A stretch of DNA of 64,000 bases from Mycolicibacterium tusciae JS617 (GCF_000243415.2 NZ_KI912270.1:5599837-5663836); one strand, 5' to 3'. Positions 33,324 through 42,286 are shown, counted from the stretch's first letter. Notes: a model not told the origin generated them from the sequence alone. Made by a program: numbers and translations.

Positions 33324-34134
33324 CCGACGTCGCCGTAGCCGGCCAATCCGAGCGGTGTTCGTCGAGGACTTCGCGCACGTGGCGGGCGGCATCCTCGCCC
33401 TCGTAGGCGCGCACCACTTCCTCGATACCGCCGGTCATCTTGATGGTGCCGTGGTCGATCCACATCGCGGTCTTGCAGAGCCGGGCCAGGAATTCGTTGG
33501 AGTGGCTGGCGAAAACCAGGATGCCGGAGCGCTCCACGAGGCTCTGCAGCCGCGACTGCGCCTTTTTCAGGAAGTCGGCGTCCACCGCGCCGATGCCCTC
33601 GTCGAGCAGCAGGATCTCGGGGTCGATGCTCGTCACCACACCCATCGCCAGGCGCACCCGCATGCCGGTGGAATACGTGCGCAGCGGCATCGACAGGTAG
33701 TCGCCCAGTTCGGTGAAGTCGGCGATCTCGTCGACCTTGGCCATCATCTGCTTGCGCGTCTGCCCGAGGAACAGCCCGCGGATGATGATGTTCTCGAACC
33801 CGGTGATCTCGGGATCCATGCCGACCCCGAGGTCGAACACCGGGGCCACCCGGCCGGTCACCGTTGCAACCCCGCGGGTGGGCTCGTAGATGCCGGACAG
33901 TAGCCGCAGCAATGTCGACTTTCCCGCGCCGTTGTGGCCGACGAGGCCGACGCGGTCGCCCAATTCCAGCGACATCGTGATGTCCCGCAGCGCCTCGATC
34001 ACGACGACGTTGGACTCGTTGCGTCCGATCGCGCCGCCGGCCTTCCCGAGGAACGCCTTCTTCAACGACCGTGACTTGGCGTCGAAGATGGGAAACTCCA
34101 CCCACGCGTTGCGGGTCGAGATGTGGGGGGCCAT
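33316..34134 (-). CDS. wzt: Galactan ABC exporter ATPase Wzt
   Basis: The 272-residue ATPase of the galactan exporter has Walker A GHNGAGKST, signature YSTGMRVRLAMG, Walker B ILLLDEGIGAVD and the switch histidine in VFASHSNEF. It has no C-terminal carbohydrate-binding extension, as expected for the mycobacterial form. It starts at ATG 34134, 11 nt after the bpa stop, and ends overlapping glfT1. Confidence 0.93.
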   Translation of the reverse strand: MAPHISTRNAWVEFPIFDAKSRSLKKAFLGKAGGAIGRNESNVVVIEALRDITMSLELGDRVGLVGHNGAGKSTLLRLLSGIYEPTRGVATVTGRVAPVFDLGVGMDPEITGFENIIIRGLFLGQTRKQMMAKVDEIADFTELGDYLSMPLRTYSTGMRVRLAMGVVTSIDPEILLLDEGIGAVDADFLKKAQSRLQSLVERSGILVFASHSNEFLARLCKTAMWIDHGTIKMTGGIEEVVRAYEGEDAARHVREVLDEHRSDWPATATSDE

Positions 34135-34145
34135 TGAGCGGGTGC

Positions 34146-34649
34146 CTACAGGTACTGACCGGTCCCGGCGCCGCCGCGCGGCCCGGTGACTCCCGGGGGC
34201 AGCGCGCCCTGGCCGCCGCGCATCTGTTCCAGCTGCTGACGCGCGGCCATCTGCTGGGCGAACAGCGCCGTCTGGATGCCGTGGAACAGGCCTTCCAGCC
34301 AGCCGACCAGTTGTGCCTGCGCGATGCGCAGTTCGGCGTCGGACGGGATCCCGTCCTCGGTGAACGGCAGCGTCAGTCGTTCAAGCTCGTCGCGCAACTC
34401 GGGCGCAAGACCGTCCTCGAGCTCGGCGATGCTGGTGTGGTGGATTTCGCGCAGCCGATTGCGGCTGGCGTCATCAAGCGGCGCCGCGCGCACCTCTTCG
34501 AGCAGCTGCTTGATCATCGTGCCGATCCGCATCACCTTCGCGGGCTGCTCGACCAGATCGGTCAGTGATTTACCGTCGTCGCCGTCCTGCATCGCTGCGC
34601 GTGGATCGCCGCCGATGATCTCGATGCCGTCGTCGCTGTTGTCTGTCAT
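34146..34649 (-). CDS. bpa: Bacterial proteasome activator Bpa (PafE)
   Basis: A 167-residue protein matching the ATP-independent proteasome activator: an acidic N-terminus (MTDNSDDGIEIIGGDPR), a central four-helix region (IGTMIKQLLEEV to LVGWLEGLFHGIQTALF), and the C-terminal GQYL motif whose last residues dock into and open the 20S core particle. The ring-forming activator delivers certain unfolded proteins and regulators for degradation. Head-to-tail position before wzt, with 11 nt between them, suggests a shared transcript despite unrelated roles; the same order exists in M. tuberculosis as I recall it. Confidence 0.93.
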   Translation of the reverse strand: MTDNSDDGIEIIGGDPRAAMQDGDDGKSLTDLVEQPAKVMRIGTMIKQLLEEVRAAPLDDASRNRLREIHHTSIAELEDGLAPELRDELERLTLPFTEDGIPSDAELRIAQAQLVGWLEGLFHGIQTALFAQQMAARQQLEQMRGGQGALPPGVTGPRGGAGTGQYL

Positions 34650-35008
34650 GTCCCTCTCCGCCGTCTGTCCTTCGCGCTAGCGCTCACCGCCGCGCCATTT
34701 TGTCGATGCCGGCTGCGTGGTCGTCTCGGGTGGTCGTCTACCTTCTTCCACGATCTGGCCCATCTAGCGACACTATCCCGTCGGTCAAGGCGAACCCGCA
34801 GGCCCGGCCTCGTAAATGCATTCAATGATCACTTCGGGAGCACCAATTACGAAAGTGCGATGAGCACACCGAACCCGAAGAGCACTGGACTAGTATGGCC
34901 CGCTAGGTGACCCGTACCGGGCCCGGCTCGGACCAACGTGTCCAGCCGGTCATCGTCCGAGATCGTGTCCCGTTGTGCAATTCGAGGACGCTTTAAGGTG
35001 GGCTTGCC
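34650..35008. promoter_or_regulatory. 359-bp divergent intergenic region between bpa and an aminotransferase-fold gene
   Basis: No coding frame with good codon use is seen. The right end holds a clear ribosome binding site (AAGGTGGG, 6 nt before ATG 35009), and TAGTAT near 34893 is a possible -10 for the plus-strand gene. As I recall the H37Rv map, a large membrane-protein gene (Rv3779) lies between these two neighbours; it is absent here. Confidence 0.5.
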
Positions 35009-36205
35009 ATGGCATATGACGTCGCCCGGGTGCGTGGCCTGCACCCGTCTCTGGGCGACGGTTGGGTGCATTTCGACGCCCAGAACGGCATGCTGCTTCC
35101 CGACGCTGTCGCGAGGGCCGTGTCCACCGCCTTCCGTGGTTCCATGCCCACCCCTACCGGACCGCACCCGTCGGCTCAGCGCAGCGCGGCGGTGCTCACC
35201 GCCGCCCGGCAGGCGGTCGCCGACCTCGTCGGTGCCGACCCTGAGGGTGTCGTCCTCGGCCCGGATCGAGCGGTGCTCCTCACGTCGCTTGCCGATGCGT
35301 CCGCTGCGCGTGTCGGTCTGGGCTACGAGATGGTGGTCACCCGGCTGGACGACGAAGCGAACATCGCCCCGTGGCTGCGGGCCGCTAATCGTTATGGCGC
35401 CAAGGTCAAGTGGGGCGAGGTCGACATCGAGACCGGCGAGCTGCCGAACTGGCAGTGGGAAAGCCTGATCACGGCGCCGACCCGGCTTGTCGCAATCGCC
35501 TCGGCCTCATCGACGTTGGGTACCGTCACCGATCTGCGGGCGGTGACCAAACTGGTGCACGACAACGGCGGGCTGGTGGTGGTCGACCATTCCGCCGCCG
35601 CGCCGTACCAGGTGATCGACATCGACGAGATAGATGCGGACGTTGTCGCCGTGAACGCGCTCGCCTGGGGCGGACCACCGATCGGTGCCCTGGTTTTTCG
35701 CGATCCCTCGGCCATCGACTCCTTCAGCTCGATGTCGCTGAATCCCTTCGCCCGCGGTCCGGCGCGGCTGGAGGTGGGGCCGCACCAGTTCGGCCTGCTC
35801 GCGGGCGTCGTGGCCAGCATCGAGTACCTGGCCTCGCTGGACGAGGCGGCCCAAGGCACCCGCCGCGAAAGATTGGCGACGTCAATGCAATCGGCGTCGT
35901 CCTACATGAGCCGCCTGTTCGACTACCTGCTGATGTCGTTGCGCTCGCTGCCCGCGGTCATGGTGATCGGCCGCCCTGAAATGCGGATTCCCGTCCTCAG
36001 CTTCGCCGTCACTGACGTGCCGGCCGAGCGAGTGGTGCAGCGCCTGGCCGACAACGGAGTTCTTGCCATCGCGAACGCGGGTTCACGGGTGCTCGACGCC
36101 ATCGGCGTCAACGACATCGGCGGCGCAGTCACCGTCGGCCTGGCTCACTACACGACGACCGCCGAAGTGGACCAGCTCGTTCGCGCGCTCGCGTCGCTGG
36201 GCTGA
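35009..36205 (+). CDS. Class V aminotransferase-fold protein lacking the PLP lysine (Rv3778c-like)
   Basis: A 398-residue protein with the cysteine-desulfurase/class V aminotransferase fold: [12 protein letters not shown] carries the PLP-ring aspartate and histidine. In catalytic members the lysine sits in a GHK-type motif about 20 residues later; here that stretch is [16 protein letters not shown] with no lysine. Its M. tuberculosis homologue, as I recall it, reads alike, so this is a family trait and not a local defect. It may bind PLP non-covalently or serve a non-catalytic role. The start is supported by AAGGTGGG upstream. Confidence 0.85.
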   Translation: MAYDVARVRGLHPSLGDGWVHFDAQNGMLLPDAVARAVSTAFRGSMPTPTGPHPSAQRSAAVLTAARQAVADLVGADPEGVVLGPDRAVLLTSLADASAARVGLGYEMVVTRLDDEANIAPWLRAANRYGAKVKWGEVDIETGELPNWQWESLITAPTRLVAIASASSTLGTVTDLRAVTKLVHDNGGLVVVDHSAAAPYQVIDIDEIDADVVAVNALAWGGPPIGALVFRDPSAIDSFSSMSLNPFARGPARLEVGPHQFGLLAGVVASIEYLASLDEAAQGTRRERLATSMQSASSYMSRLFDYLLMSLRSLPAVMVIGRPEMRIPVLSFAVTDVPAERVVQRLADNGVLAIANAGSRVLDAIGVNDIGGAVTVGLAHYTTTAEVDQLVRALASLG

Positions 36206-36211
36206 CTCCCG

Positions 36212-37195
36212 CTAGTCCGCCACTCGCAGAACGATTTTCCCGGCCACCTCACCGGACTCCAGCAGTTCATGAGCGGCGCCGGCCTGCTCGATCCCGAACT
36301 CGGCGCCGATGATAGGACGCACCTGGCCGTCGGCGATCATCGGCCAGACGTTGGCGACTACCTCGTCGACGATCGCGCTCTTACTGCCCGGACCGCTCAC
36401 CGGACGTGACCGCAGGGCGGTCGCGATCACCCCGGCCCGTTTACCGAGAAGTTTGCCGAGGTTCAGCTCGGCCTTCACTCCGCCCTGCATGCCGATGATC
36501 ACCAGCCGGCCGTCGGGCGCAAGCGCGTCGACGTTGCGGTCGAGATAGGACGCGCCCATGATGTCGAGAATCACGTCGGCGCCTGCCCCGCCGGACTCCG
36601 CGCGTATGCGCTCGACGAAATCCTCGTCGCGATAGCCGATGGTGATCTCGGCGCCGAGCTCGGCGCACAGGTCGCGCTTGTTCCTAGCTCCTGCCGTGAC
36701 CGCGACGCGGCAGCCGAGCGCGCGGGCAACCTGGATCGCGTGCGTGCCGATGCCGCTCGCGCCGCCGTGGATGAGCACCAGCTGGCCGGCCGTCAGGTGT
36801 GCAGTCATGACCAGGTTCGACCACACCGTGCACGCGACCTCGGGCAGAGCGGCGGCGTGGTGCAGCGGTACCGAGTCCGGGATCGGCATCACCTGCCCGG
36901 CAGGCACGGCGACGAACTCGGCGTAACCTCCACCGGCCAGCAATGCACAGACCTGTTGTCCGACGTTCCAGCCGGTGACCCCGTCGCCCAACCCTGCGAC
37001 AGTTCCCGACACCTCAAGCCCGAGCGTCTCACTGGCCCCCGGCGGCGGCGGATACTTACCCGCGGCCTGTAACAGGTCTGCTCGGTTCACTCCCGCGGCG
37101 CTGACCTTGACTAATATCTCGCCTTCGCGGGGGGCGATGTCAGTAACTTCTTGCCAGGTCAAATGACCTTTGCTGGCAACCATGATCGCTTGCAT
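36212..37195 (-). CDS. NADPH:quinone oxidoreductase, zeta-crystallin/PIG3 type
   Basis: A 327-residue medium-chain reductase without catalytic zinc ligands. It has the N-terminal GroES-like part (AAGVNRADLLQAAGKYPPPP) and a Rossmann domain with the cofactor loop IHGGASGIGTHAIQVARAL. The family reduces quinones by one- or two-electron transfer. ATG 37195 is used; a second in-frame ATG four codons later is possible. It converges with the aminotransferase-fold gene, 6 nt apart, and diverges from the MarR gene at 37275, which may regulate it. Confidence 0.88.
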   Translation of the reverse strand: MQAIMVASKGHLTWQEVTDIAPREGEILVKVSAAGVNRADLLQAAGKYPPPPGASETLGLEVSGTVAGLGDGVTGWNVGQQVCALLAGGGYAEFVAVPAGQVMPIPDSVPLHHAAALPEVACTVWSNLVMTAHLTAGQLVLIHGGASGIGTHAIQVARALGCRVAVTAGARNKRDLCAELGAEITIGYRDEDFVERIRAESGGAGADVILDIMGASYLDRNVDALAPDGRLVIIGMQGGVKAELNLGKLLGKRAGVIATALRSRPVSGPGSKSAIVDEVVANVWPMIADGQVRPIIGAEFGIEQAGAAHELLESGEVAGKIVLRVAD

Positions 37196-37274
37196 TCAAA
37201 TAAGGTTACTAGCCTGCGGATACACGTCTGTTTGTTCGGCCCCCAGCAATGCCTTTGAGATTTACCATTGCCGG

Positions 37275-37787
37275 ATGGAGCGGATCATCGCGGGGCGTAC
37301 AGCCAGTCATATGCCCGGATTGGATATTGCCGAACAGAGGTCGTGGCAAAACTTCCTCGATTCAGCACTGCGGATGTACGCGACCCTGAACCGGTCGCTC
37401 ATGGACGCACATCATCTGACCCTCAACGATGTGCGGCTGCTCGACATCTTGGACAAGTCCGCAACGGGGTCTTCACGGATGGGGGACCTGGCCGACAGTT
37501 TGATGTCGTTGCCCAGTCGCGTCACGCGGCAGATCCGCCGCCTGGAGCTGCAGGGTCTGGTCCGACGGGGGGCAAGTCCCGAGGATGGCCGCGGCGTGCT
37601 GGCCTCCATCACCGACGACGGCAGGACCGCGGTTCGTGAAGCCATGGCGACGTACGGCGAGGGTGTGCGTGAGCACTTCCTCGGCCGGCTGTCGCGACCG
37701 CAGATCGCGGCAATGGGGGAGAACTGCAGGCGCATCAGTGTCGCGCTCAAGACGGCGGCACCGCCTGCAAAACTCGGCCGCGTCTGA
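37275..37787 (+). CDS. MarR-family transcriptional regulator
   Basis: A 170-residue winged-helix protein: helices around LNDVRLLDILDKS, the recognition region MGDLADSLMSLPSRVTRQIRRLE and the wing GASPEDGRGVLASITDDGR are typical of MarR. ATG 37275 is chosen over a longer frame from 37170, which would overlap the divergent quinone reductase promoter. Divergence from that reductase, with 79 nt between starts, suggests local control in response to electrophiles or quinones, by family analogy. Confidence 0.85.
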   Translation: MERIIAGRTASHMPGLDIAEQRSWQNFLDSALRMYATLNRSLMDAHHLTLNDVRLLDILDKSATGSSRMGDLADSLMSLPSRVTRQIRRLELQGLVRRGASPEDGRGVLASITDDGRTAVREAMATYGEGVREHFLGRLSRPQIAAMGENCRRISVALKTAAPPAKLGRV

Positions 37788-37818
37788 GCAGGCCGGCCCC
37801 ACCAGTACTCTTGTCGAC

Positions 37819-37908
37819 GGTGGCGTGGCAGAGCGGCCTAATGCACTCGCCTTGAAAGCGAGAGACGGCTAAAACCGTCCGGGGGTTCAAATCCCTCCGC
37901 CACCGCCA
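37819..37908 (+). tRNA. tRNA-Ser (anticodon TGA)
   Basis: A class II tRNA with acceptor stem GGTGGCG paired to CGCCACC, discriminator G and an encoded CCA. The anticodon loop CTTGAAA gives TGA, the long variable arm pairs GACGG with CCGTC, and the T loop reads GTTCAAATC. TACTCT at 37806-37811, 8 nt upstream, is a possible -10 element. Confidence 0.97.
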
Positions 37909-37910
37909 TC

Positions 37911-37930
37911 TCGGCACGTGTTGGTGCCGA
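37911..37930 (+). terminator. Hairpin after tRNA-Ser(TGA)
   Basis: TCGGCAC and GTGCCGA form a perfect 7-bp stem with a 6-nt loop, three bases after the tRNA CCA. No long T-run follows (ACCTTAAC), which is common for mycobacterial terminators. Confidence 0.6.
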
Positions 37931-37995
37931 ACCTTAACAATCCCATAGCGATTCCACACTGGGCGTGCGACTGAAAGCGGCAGTAATCTTCGTCC

Positions 37996-38285
37996 ATGAA
38001 CGCAGCGGCGGGGGCCGTGGTCGGTGTCTTGGCGCTGACCCTTGTGATTGTCGTGGCGGTGGGGTGGATGTTGTGGAGTACCCCATTGGCCGAGGAGGCG
38101 GTTCTGCCGCGGCTCGATATCGCCGAAGCCATATGGACTTGCACAGCGTGCGCAACCGTCGGGCGATGAAAGCTAAACGGCGCCGCAAAAGGTGGGCGGC
38201 CGGATCCGGCGGTGCCGCCGGCGGCGGCTTCATGGCCTCCGACGGTGGATGTGGTGGTGGCGCCGGTTGCGGCGGCGGCAGCTAG
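37996..38285 (+). pseudogene. Small membrane protein gene with a likely frameshift
   Basis: ATG 37996 starts a helix-forming sequence (VVGVLALTLVIVVAVGWML, then WSTPL) that runs to TGA 38167-38169 after 57 codons. From about 38088 another frame reads GRGGGSAAARYRRSHMDLHS, then KAKRRRKRWAAGSGGAAGGG and a Gly/Cys-rich tail ending at TAG 38283-38285. A membrane helix, a basic stretch and a Gly/Cys tail together resemble one small actinobacterial membrane protein, so a one-base loss near 38080-38100 is the simplest reading. The alternative is two overlapping small genes, the second starting at ATG 38133. Function unknown. Confidence 0.5.
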
Positions 38286-39664
38286 ACCAACGCCCGAGCC
38301 AGTTCCTGCACACCCCGTTCGATCTGGGACTCGGTGAGGTTCGCGTAGCCGAGCAGCAATCCCGGTGGCGCCGTTGCAGGTTGGGCGTAGCACGGGGCCA
38401 GCTGTTCGACCCGGATGCGCTTCTTCGCGGCGTGCGCTAGGAGGTCCTCAATGGGAAAGTCGTCGGGAAAGCGGACGGTGAGATGGACGCCTGCCGCAGC
38501 ACCGAGCACTTTCGCGTCGGGCAGATGCCTTGCCAGCGCGCGCAATAGCGCATTTCTGCGAACCTGGTAGCGCCGACGCATCTGACGCAGATGCCTGTCG
38601 TATCCACCCGATGACAGAAACTGCGCGAAGGCCACCTGATCCATCACCGAACTCCCGGCGTCGGCAAGCCCTTTCGACAATGCGACCGCCTTCGCGAGGT
38701 GCGGGGGCAGCACCATCCAGCCGATGCGTAAGCCGGGTGCCAACGTCTTGCTCGTCGAGCCCACATACACCACCCGGTCTGGAGCGATACCCTGCAGCGA
38801 CCCGACAGGCGCACGGTCGTAACGGTATTCGGCATCGTAGTCATCTTCGATGATCAGATGGCCGGCGCGGGCCCACTCCACCAACGCGGTTCGCCGTGCG
38901 GCCGACAGCACCACACCCGTCGGCGACTGATGTGCGGGAGTGGTCAAGACCGCTTGCGCCCCGCTGCTTGTCAGCGCGGCCACGTCGAGACCATCATCAT
39001 CGACAGTTACGGGTATCGGCTCGATACCATTGTGTCGCAACACCATTCGATGGAGCCAGAAGCCGGGGTCCTCCATGGCCAGCGGCGTGGCCCGCAGCGT
39101 CTGGCCGAGTAGCGCGACGGCCTGCGTCGCCCCTGAACAGATGACGATGTGCTGCGGATCGGCCAGTACACCCCGGGTACGGCGCAGGTAGTCCGCGATC
39201 GCAACGCGCGCTATGAGAAGACCTTGGGGTGCGACGTATCCGAACGCGTCGGATTCGAGGTCGGTCAACCCCTGCCGCAACGCACGCAGCCATGAGTGCC
39301 GCGGGAAGCTGGACAGGTCAGGGGATCCGGGCAGGAAGTCGACGTCGTAGCGCGTCGGTTCCGCGGATCGTCGCTCGGGAGCGCTCGCCGTGTCGACGGT
39401 GGCCACGCGGGTGCCCGAGCCGTGCCTGCTGAGCAGGAAACCCTCGGCGAGCAGTTGGCTGTAGGCATCGACGACCAGTCGGCGTGAGACACCGAGGTCG
39501 GCGGCGAGCACCCGGGTCGACGGTAGCCGGGTGTGCGGCGTCAGGCGACCAGAGCGGATCGCGTCACGCAGACCGTTGGCGAGTTGGTGATGCAACGGGT
39601 CCGGTGCCGCCCTGTCGAGTTCGACCAGCAGCTCCGGACCCGAAGTGGTACCCGAAATTGTCAT
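38282..39664 (-). CDS. MocR-type regulator (GntR helix-turn-helix fused to aminotransferase domain)
   Basis: A 460-residue PdxR/MocR-like protein, a second one in this window. It has a GntR winged helix at residues ~20-85 (LPSTRVLAADLGVSRRLVVD) and an aminotransferase domain with IEDDYDAEYRYDR and the lysine segment YVGSTSKTLAPGLRIGW. ATG 39664 is chosen over an adjacent TTG. It is divergent from the small membrane protein at 39711 with 46 nt between, which is the most likely target. Its stop overlaps the end of the frameshifted small gene by 4 nt. Confidence 0.87.
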   Translation of the reverse strand: MTISGTTSGPELLVELDRAAPDPLHHQLANGLRDAIRSGRLTPHTRLPSTRVLAADLGVSRRLVVDAYSQLLAEGFLLSRHGSGTRVATVDTASAPERRSAEPTRYDVDFLPGSPDLSSFPRHSWLRALRQGLTDLESDAFGYVAPQGLLIARVAIADYLRRTRGVLADPQHIVICSGATQAVALLGQTLRATPLAMEDPGFWLHRMVLRHNGIEPIPVTVDDDGLDVAALTSSGAQAVLTTPAHQSPTGVVLSAARRTALVEWARAGHLIIEDDYDAEYRYDRAPVGSLQGIAPDRVVYVGSTSKTLAPGLRIGWMVLPPHLAKAVALSKGLADAGSSVMDQVAFAQFLSSGGYDRHLRQMRRRYQVRRNALLRALARHLPDAKVLGAAAGVHLTVRFPDDFPIEDLLAHAAKKRIRVEQLAPCYAQPATAPPGLLLGYANLTESQIERGVQELARALV

Positions 39665-39710
39665 CAAAGTGGTGCCTATCTGGAGGCCAGTCTCGTATTA
39701 GCGTGACGGT

Positions 39711-40133
39711 ATGACGACGACCCCTACCCGCACAAGAGGCGGGTTCGTGGAGGTGACACTGATCGTCTTCGGGGTGTATGCCCTGGGCATCGGACTGTTC
39801 ATGATGTTCGCGCCCGGACTGTTCTTCGACACGCTCGGCACATTCGGTGTGCGCAACGATCACTACATCTTCGACAACGCCACGTTCGAGATCCCGCAGG
39901 GCCTACTGCTGCTCGCCGCGGTGCGCCGGGTGTCGTGGCGGATGCCCGCGCTGGCCTTCGCCACCGTGCACTGGGCGCTGCACTCGCTGAGCCACATCAT
40001 CGACCCGCACCACGGTGCCGGCGATTTGATCGGCTGGATCGAGGCGGGCGGCCTGGTGTTCACGACGGTGATCCTCGCAATTGCCTTGCGCGCCAGCCTG
40101 AAGAGCGAAGTGACGGAGAAGGTCGGGCGCTGA
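39711..40133 (+). CDS. Four-helix membrane protein (DoxX/DUF4345-like)
   Basis: A 140-residue membrane protein with four predicted helices (VTLIVFGVYALGIGLFMMF; the helix at IPQGLLLLAAV; ALAFATVHWALHSLSHII; GGLVFTTVILAIALRA). The histidine cluster HWALHSLSHIIDPHHGAGD between helices 3 and 4 is notable. Function unknown. Its stop overlaps the next gene's start (TGATG), so it is translated with the epimerase-like gene, and the divergent MocR probably regulates both. Confidence 0.8.
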   Translation: MTTTPTRTRGGFVEVTLIVFGVYALGIGLFMMFAPGLFFDTLGTFGVRNDHYIFDNATFEIPQGLLLLAAVRRVSWRMPALAFATVHWALHSLSHIIDPHHGAGDLIGWIEAGGLVFTTVILAIALRASLKSEVTEKVGR

Positions 40134-41056
40134 TGCGGGTGCTGGTGGCCGGTGCGACCAGTGTGCCGGGGCTTCCGCTGCTGCGGGAGCTGAACTCCCG
40201 CGGGCACGAGGTGACCGGCGTGACCCGGTCACCGTCGAAGACATCGCAGATCCAGGCGGCGGGCGCCAAGCCCGTGGTGGCCGATGTGTTCGACGTCGAC
40301 GAGATCGACAAGGTCGTCGCCGACGTCGCACCGGACGTCGTCATCTCGCTGCTCACCACGCTGCCGAAGTGGGGGCCCAAGCGCCCCAAGGACTTCGAGC
40401 CCGCGAAAAAGTTGTGGAGCATCGGCGCACCGAATCTGGTGCGTGCCGCGCAGCGGAACGGAGTGCGCCGCGTCGTCGCGGAGTCGGTGGTGTTCGCCTA
40501 CGGCTATCCGACCTCAGGACCTCCCGTGGTGGACGAAACCGACCTGTATCCAGGACCGCCGCCCAAGGGTGGTGACGCTATGCTCGCCGCGCTGCGGGGT
40601 ATGGAGCAGACGGTGCTGACCTCCGGCGAGCACAGCGACACCGAGGGAATCGTGTTGCGCTACGGCATCTTCTACGGCCCGGAGGTGCCGCACGACGAAT
40701 TGTTCACGCGTCTGGCGAAGTGGTGGGCGATGCCGGCCCTGACCGGCGACGGCATCGCCTCCTGGATACACATCGACGACGTCGCGAAGGCCACCGCCGA
40801 GGCGATCACCAAAGGCCGTGGCGGGCAGGTCTACAACATCGTCGACGACCGGCCGCAGTCCTTCGGAGACTACGTCCGCGAGCTGTCGGCCAAACTGGGT
40901 CGGCCGCGGCCGCTGCCGATCTCGCATCGGCTGGTCGGCCTGGACTGGACCCCTAATTCCCCGGTGAAGTTAGGCGGCCGCTTCTCGAACGTCGCCTTCA
41001 AACCCTCGCCCAGATCCTTGGACGGCAGGAACGCCGCGTTCCACGCCGCGACGTAG
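40133..41056 (+). CDS. NAD-dependent epimerase/dehydratase with aberrant C-terminus
   Basis: An extended SDR-type protein with the nucleotide loop VAGATSVPGLPLL and substrate-domain features (VVAESVVFAYGYP, WIHIDDVAKATAEAI, VYNIVDDRP). ATG 40133 overlaps the upstream stop. The first ~270 residues look normal. After GLDWTP the frame runs antisense through the 3' end of echA21 and ends 33 residues later, whereas relatives end with a different C-terminal helix. Removing one A at 40955/40956 would give a stop three codons later and also restore the echA21 stop on the other strand. The gene is therefore either slightly damaged at its 3' end or affected by a sequence error. Confidence 0.7.
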   Translation: MRVLVAGATSVPGLPLLRELNSRGHEVTGVTRSPSKTSQIQAAGAKPVVADVFDVDEIDKVVADVAPDVVISLLTTLPKWGPKRPKDFEPAKKLWSIGAPNLVRAAQRNGVRRVVAESVVFAYGYPTSGPPVVDETDLYPGPPPKGGDAMLAALRGMEQTVLTSGEHSDTEGIVLRYGIFYGPEVPHDELFTRLAKWWAMPALTGDGIASWIHIDDVAKATAEAITKGRGGQVYNIVDDRPQSFGDYVRELSAKLGRPRPLPISHRLVGLDWTPNSPVKLGGRFSNVAFKPSPRSLDGRNAAFHAAT

Positions 41057-41779
41057 CGCAGGCTCTCCGAGACCTTGGCGATGCGCTGCTGATCGAGGAC
41101 GTCCTTGACGCCGTTGACGACCAGGGGTGGGTTGGCGGCGATCTCGGCGGCGGTCTGGTGCGCGGCGGCCAGCGAGGCCTCGGCATCGTCGTACACGTCG
41201 TTGACGAGGCCGATCTTCGCGGCGCGCGCCGCATCGATGTCCTTACCGGTCAGCGCCAGCTCACGCAGGTGCCCGTCGGACAGGATCAGGGGCAGGCGGG
41301 CCAGGCTGCCCACGTCGGCGACGATCGCCAGCTTGACCTCGCGCACCGAGAACTTGGCGTCGGCGCTGGCATAGCGCATGTCGACAGCGGAGATCAGGTC
41401 CACACCGCCGCCGATGCACCAGCCGTGCACAGAGGCGATGGTGGGGGGTGCGGCAGTCGGCGACGGCGTTGATGGCGCCCTGCATGCGCAGGATCGTGGC
41501 GTGGAATTCCGACCGCGGGCGTGCTGTGGCCCCGTCGGCCAGCACGCTCGACAGCGTGCCGCCCATCGCCATCAGGTCAAGCCCGTAGCTGAAGTTCCGG
41601 CCCGCACCGGTCAGCACGATCGCCCGCACATCGCGGTCGGCGTCCAGCTTGGCGAAGACCTCGGGCATCTCGGCCCAGAACGCCGGGCCCATGGCGTTGC
41701 CCTTACCCGGCCCGACCAGCGTCACCTGTGCGACATGGTCCTTGACGTCGATGGTGACGGATTCGTATGTATCGCCCAC
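40953..41779 (-). pseudogene. echA21: Enoyl-CoA hydratase EchA21 homologue, frameshifted
   Basis: A crotonase-fold gene starting at GTG 41779 (GDTYESVTIDVKDHVAQ). The frame breaks after ADCRTP inside a run of six G on the plus strand (41443-41448); removing one base continues as TIASVHGWCIGGGVDLISAV through KFSVREVKLAIVADVGSLAR to KRPPNFTGE. At the 3' end an extra base at 40956 destroys the expected TAG, so the frame runs on into the convergent epimerase. With both bases removed the protein would be about 274 residues, the usual EchA21 length. Both lesions are single-base, so either true decay or base-calling errors is possible. The product would hydrate trans-2-enoyl-CoA in lipid degradation. 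Confidence 0.78.
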
Positions 41780-41796
41780 GGGTGAAGGCTATCCAC

Positions 41797-42246
41797 TCAC
41801 GGTGGGGAGCCCGACACCACCTCGCTGACCGTGAGGTCGCCCATGAACTGGCACATGGCGCCGGCCATGATCATCGCCGTGAACTCGGTTTCCTCATTGA
41901 TCGCGCCGCCCTGCTCGGTGAGGATCGCGCGGATCACGGCCTTCTGGGTGGCCTCGTCGAGACCGGTGTACTCCTCGCACGTCATCGTCTGCGCGTTGGC
42001 CGGTGCGGGGACGTCGGGGACATCCGAACCGGGCATCCCGGGTAGGTCCGGTAGGCCCGGGATGTCGGGGAGCTGGAAGTCCGGCAGTCCCGGAATCGTC
42101 GGCTGCCCCGTCTCGGTGTCTCCTGACGAGATCGGGGGACCCGGCTCGGTCGTCATCGCGACGGTGCCCTCGGTGGTGCGCGAGCACCCGGTCGCAAGGC
42201 CCACCAGGATCAGCGCCGCGGCTCCGATCCGCACGTGCGTCTTCAT
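41797..42246 (-). CDS. Small lipoprotein with Pro/Gly linker
   Basis: A 149-residue predicted lipoprotein: MKTHVRIGAAALILVGLATG is a signal peptide ending in the lipobox LATGC. A Pro/Gly/Asp-rich linker (LPDFQLPDIPGLPDLPGMPG) tethers a C-terminal ~65-residue domain with two cysteines (MTCEEYTGLDEATQKAVIRA, then AMCQFMGDLTVSEVV). The pattern of a Cys pair and a helix beginning with LDE resembles HdeA-type small chaperone folds, but this is a weak guess. ATG 42246 is chosen because only it gives a proper signal peptide. Confidence 0.75.
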   Translation of the reverse strand: MKTHVRIGAAALILVGLATGCSRTTEGTVAMTTEPGPPISSGDTETGQPTIPGLPDFQLPDIPGLPDLPGMPGSDVPDVPAPANAQTMTCEEYTGLDEATQKAVIRAILTEQGGAINEETEFTAMIMAGAMCQFMGDLTVSEVVSGSPP

Positions 42247-42286
42247 CTGGGCAACGATAGGCGCAAGCGCGACGTAGCGTGTGAGC

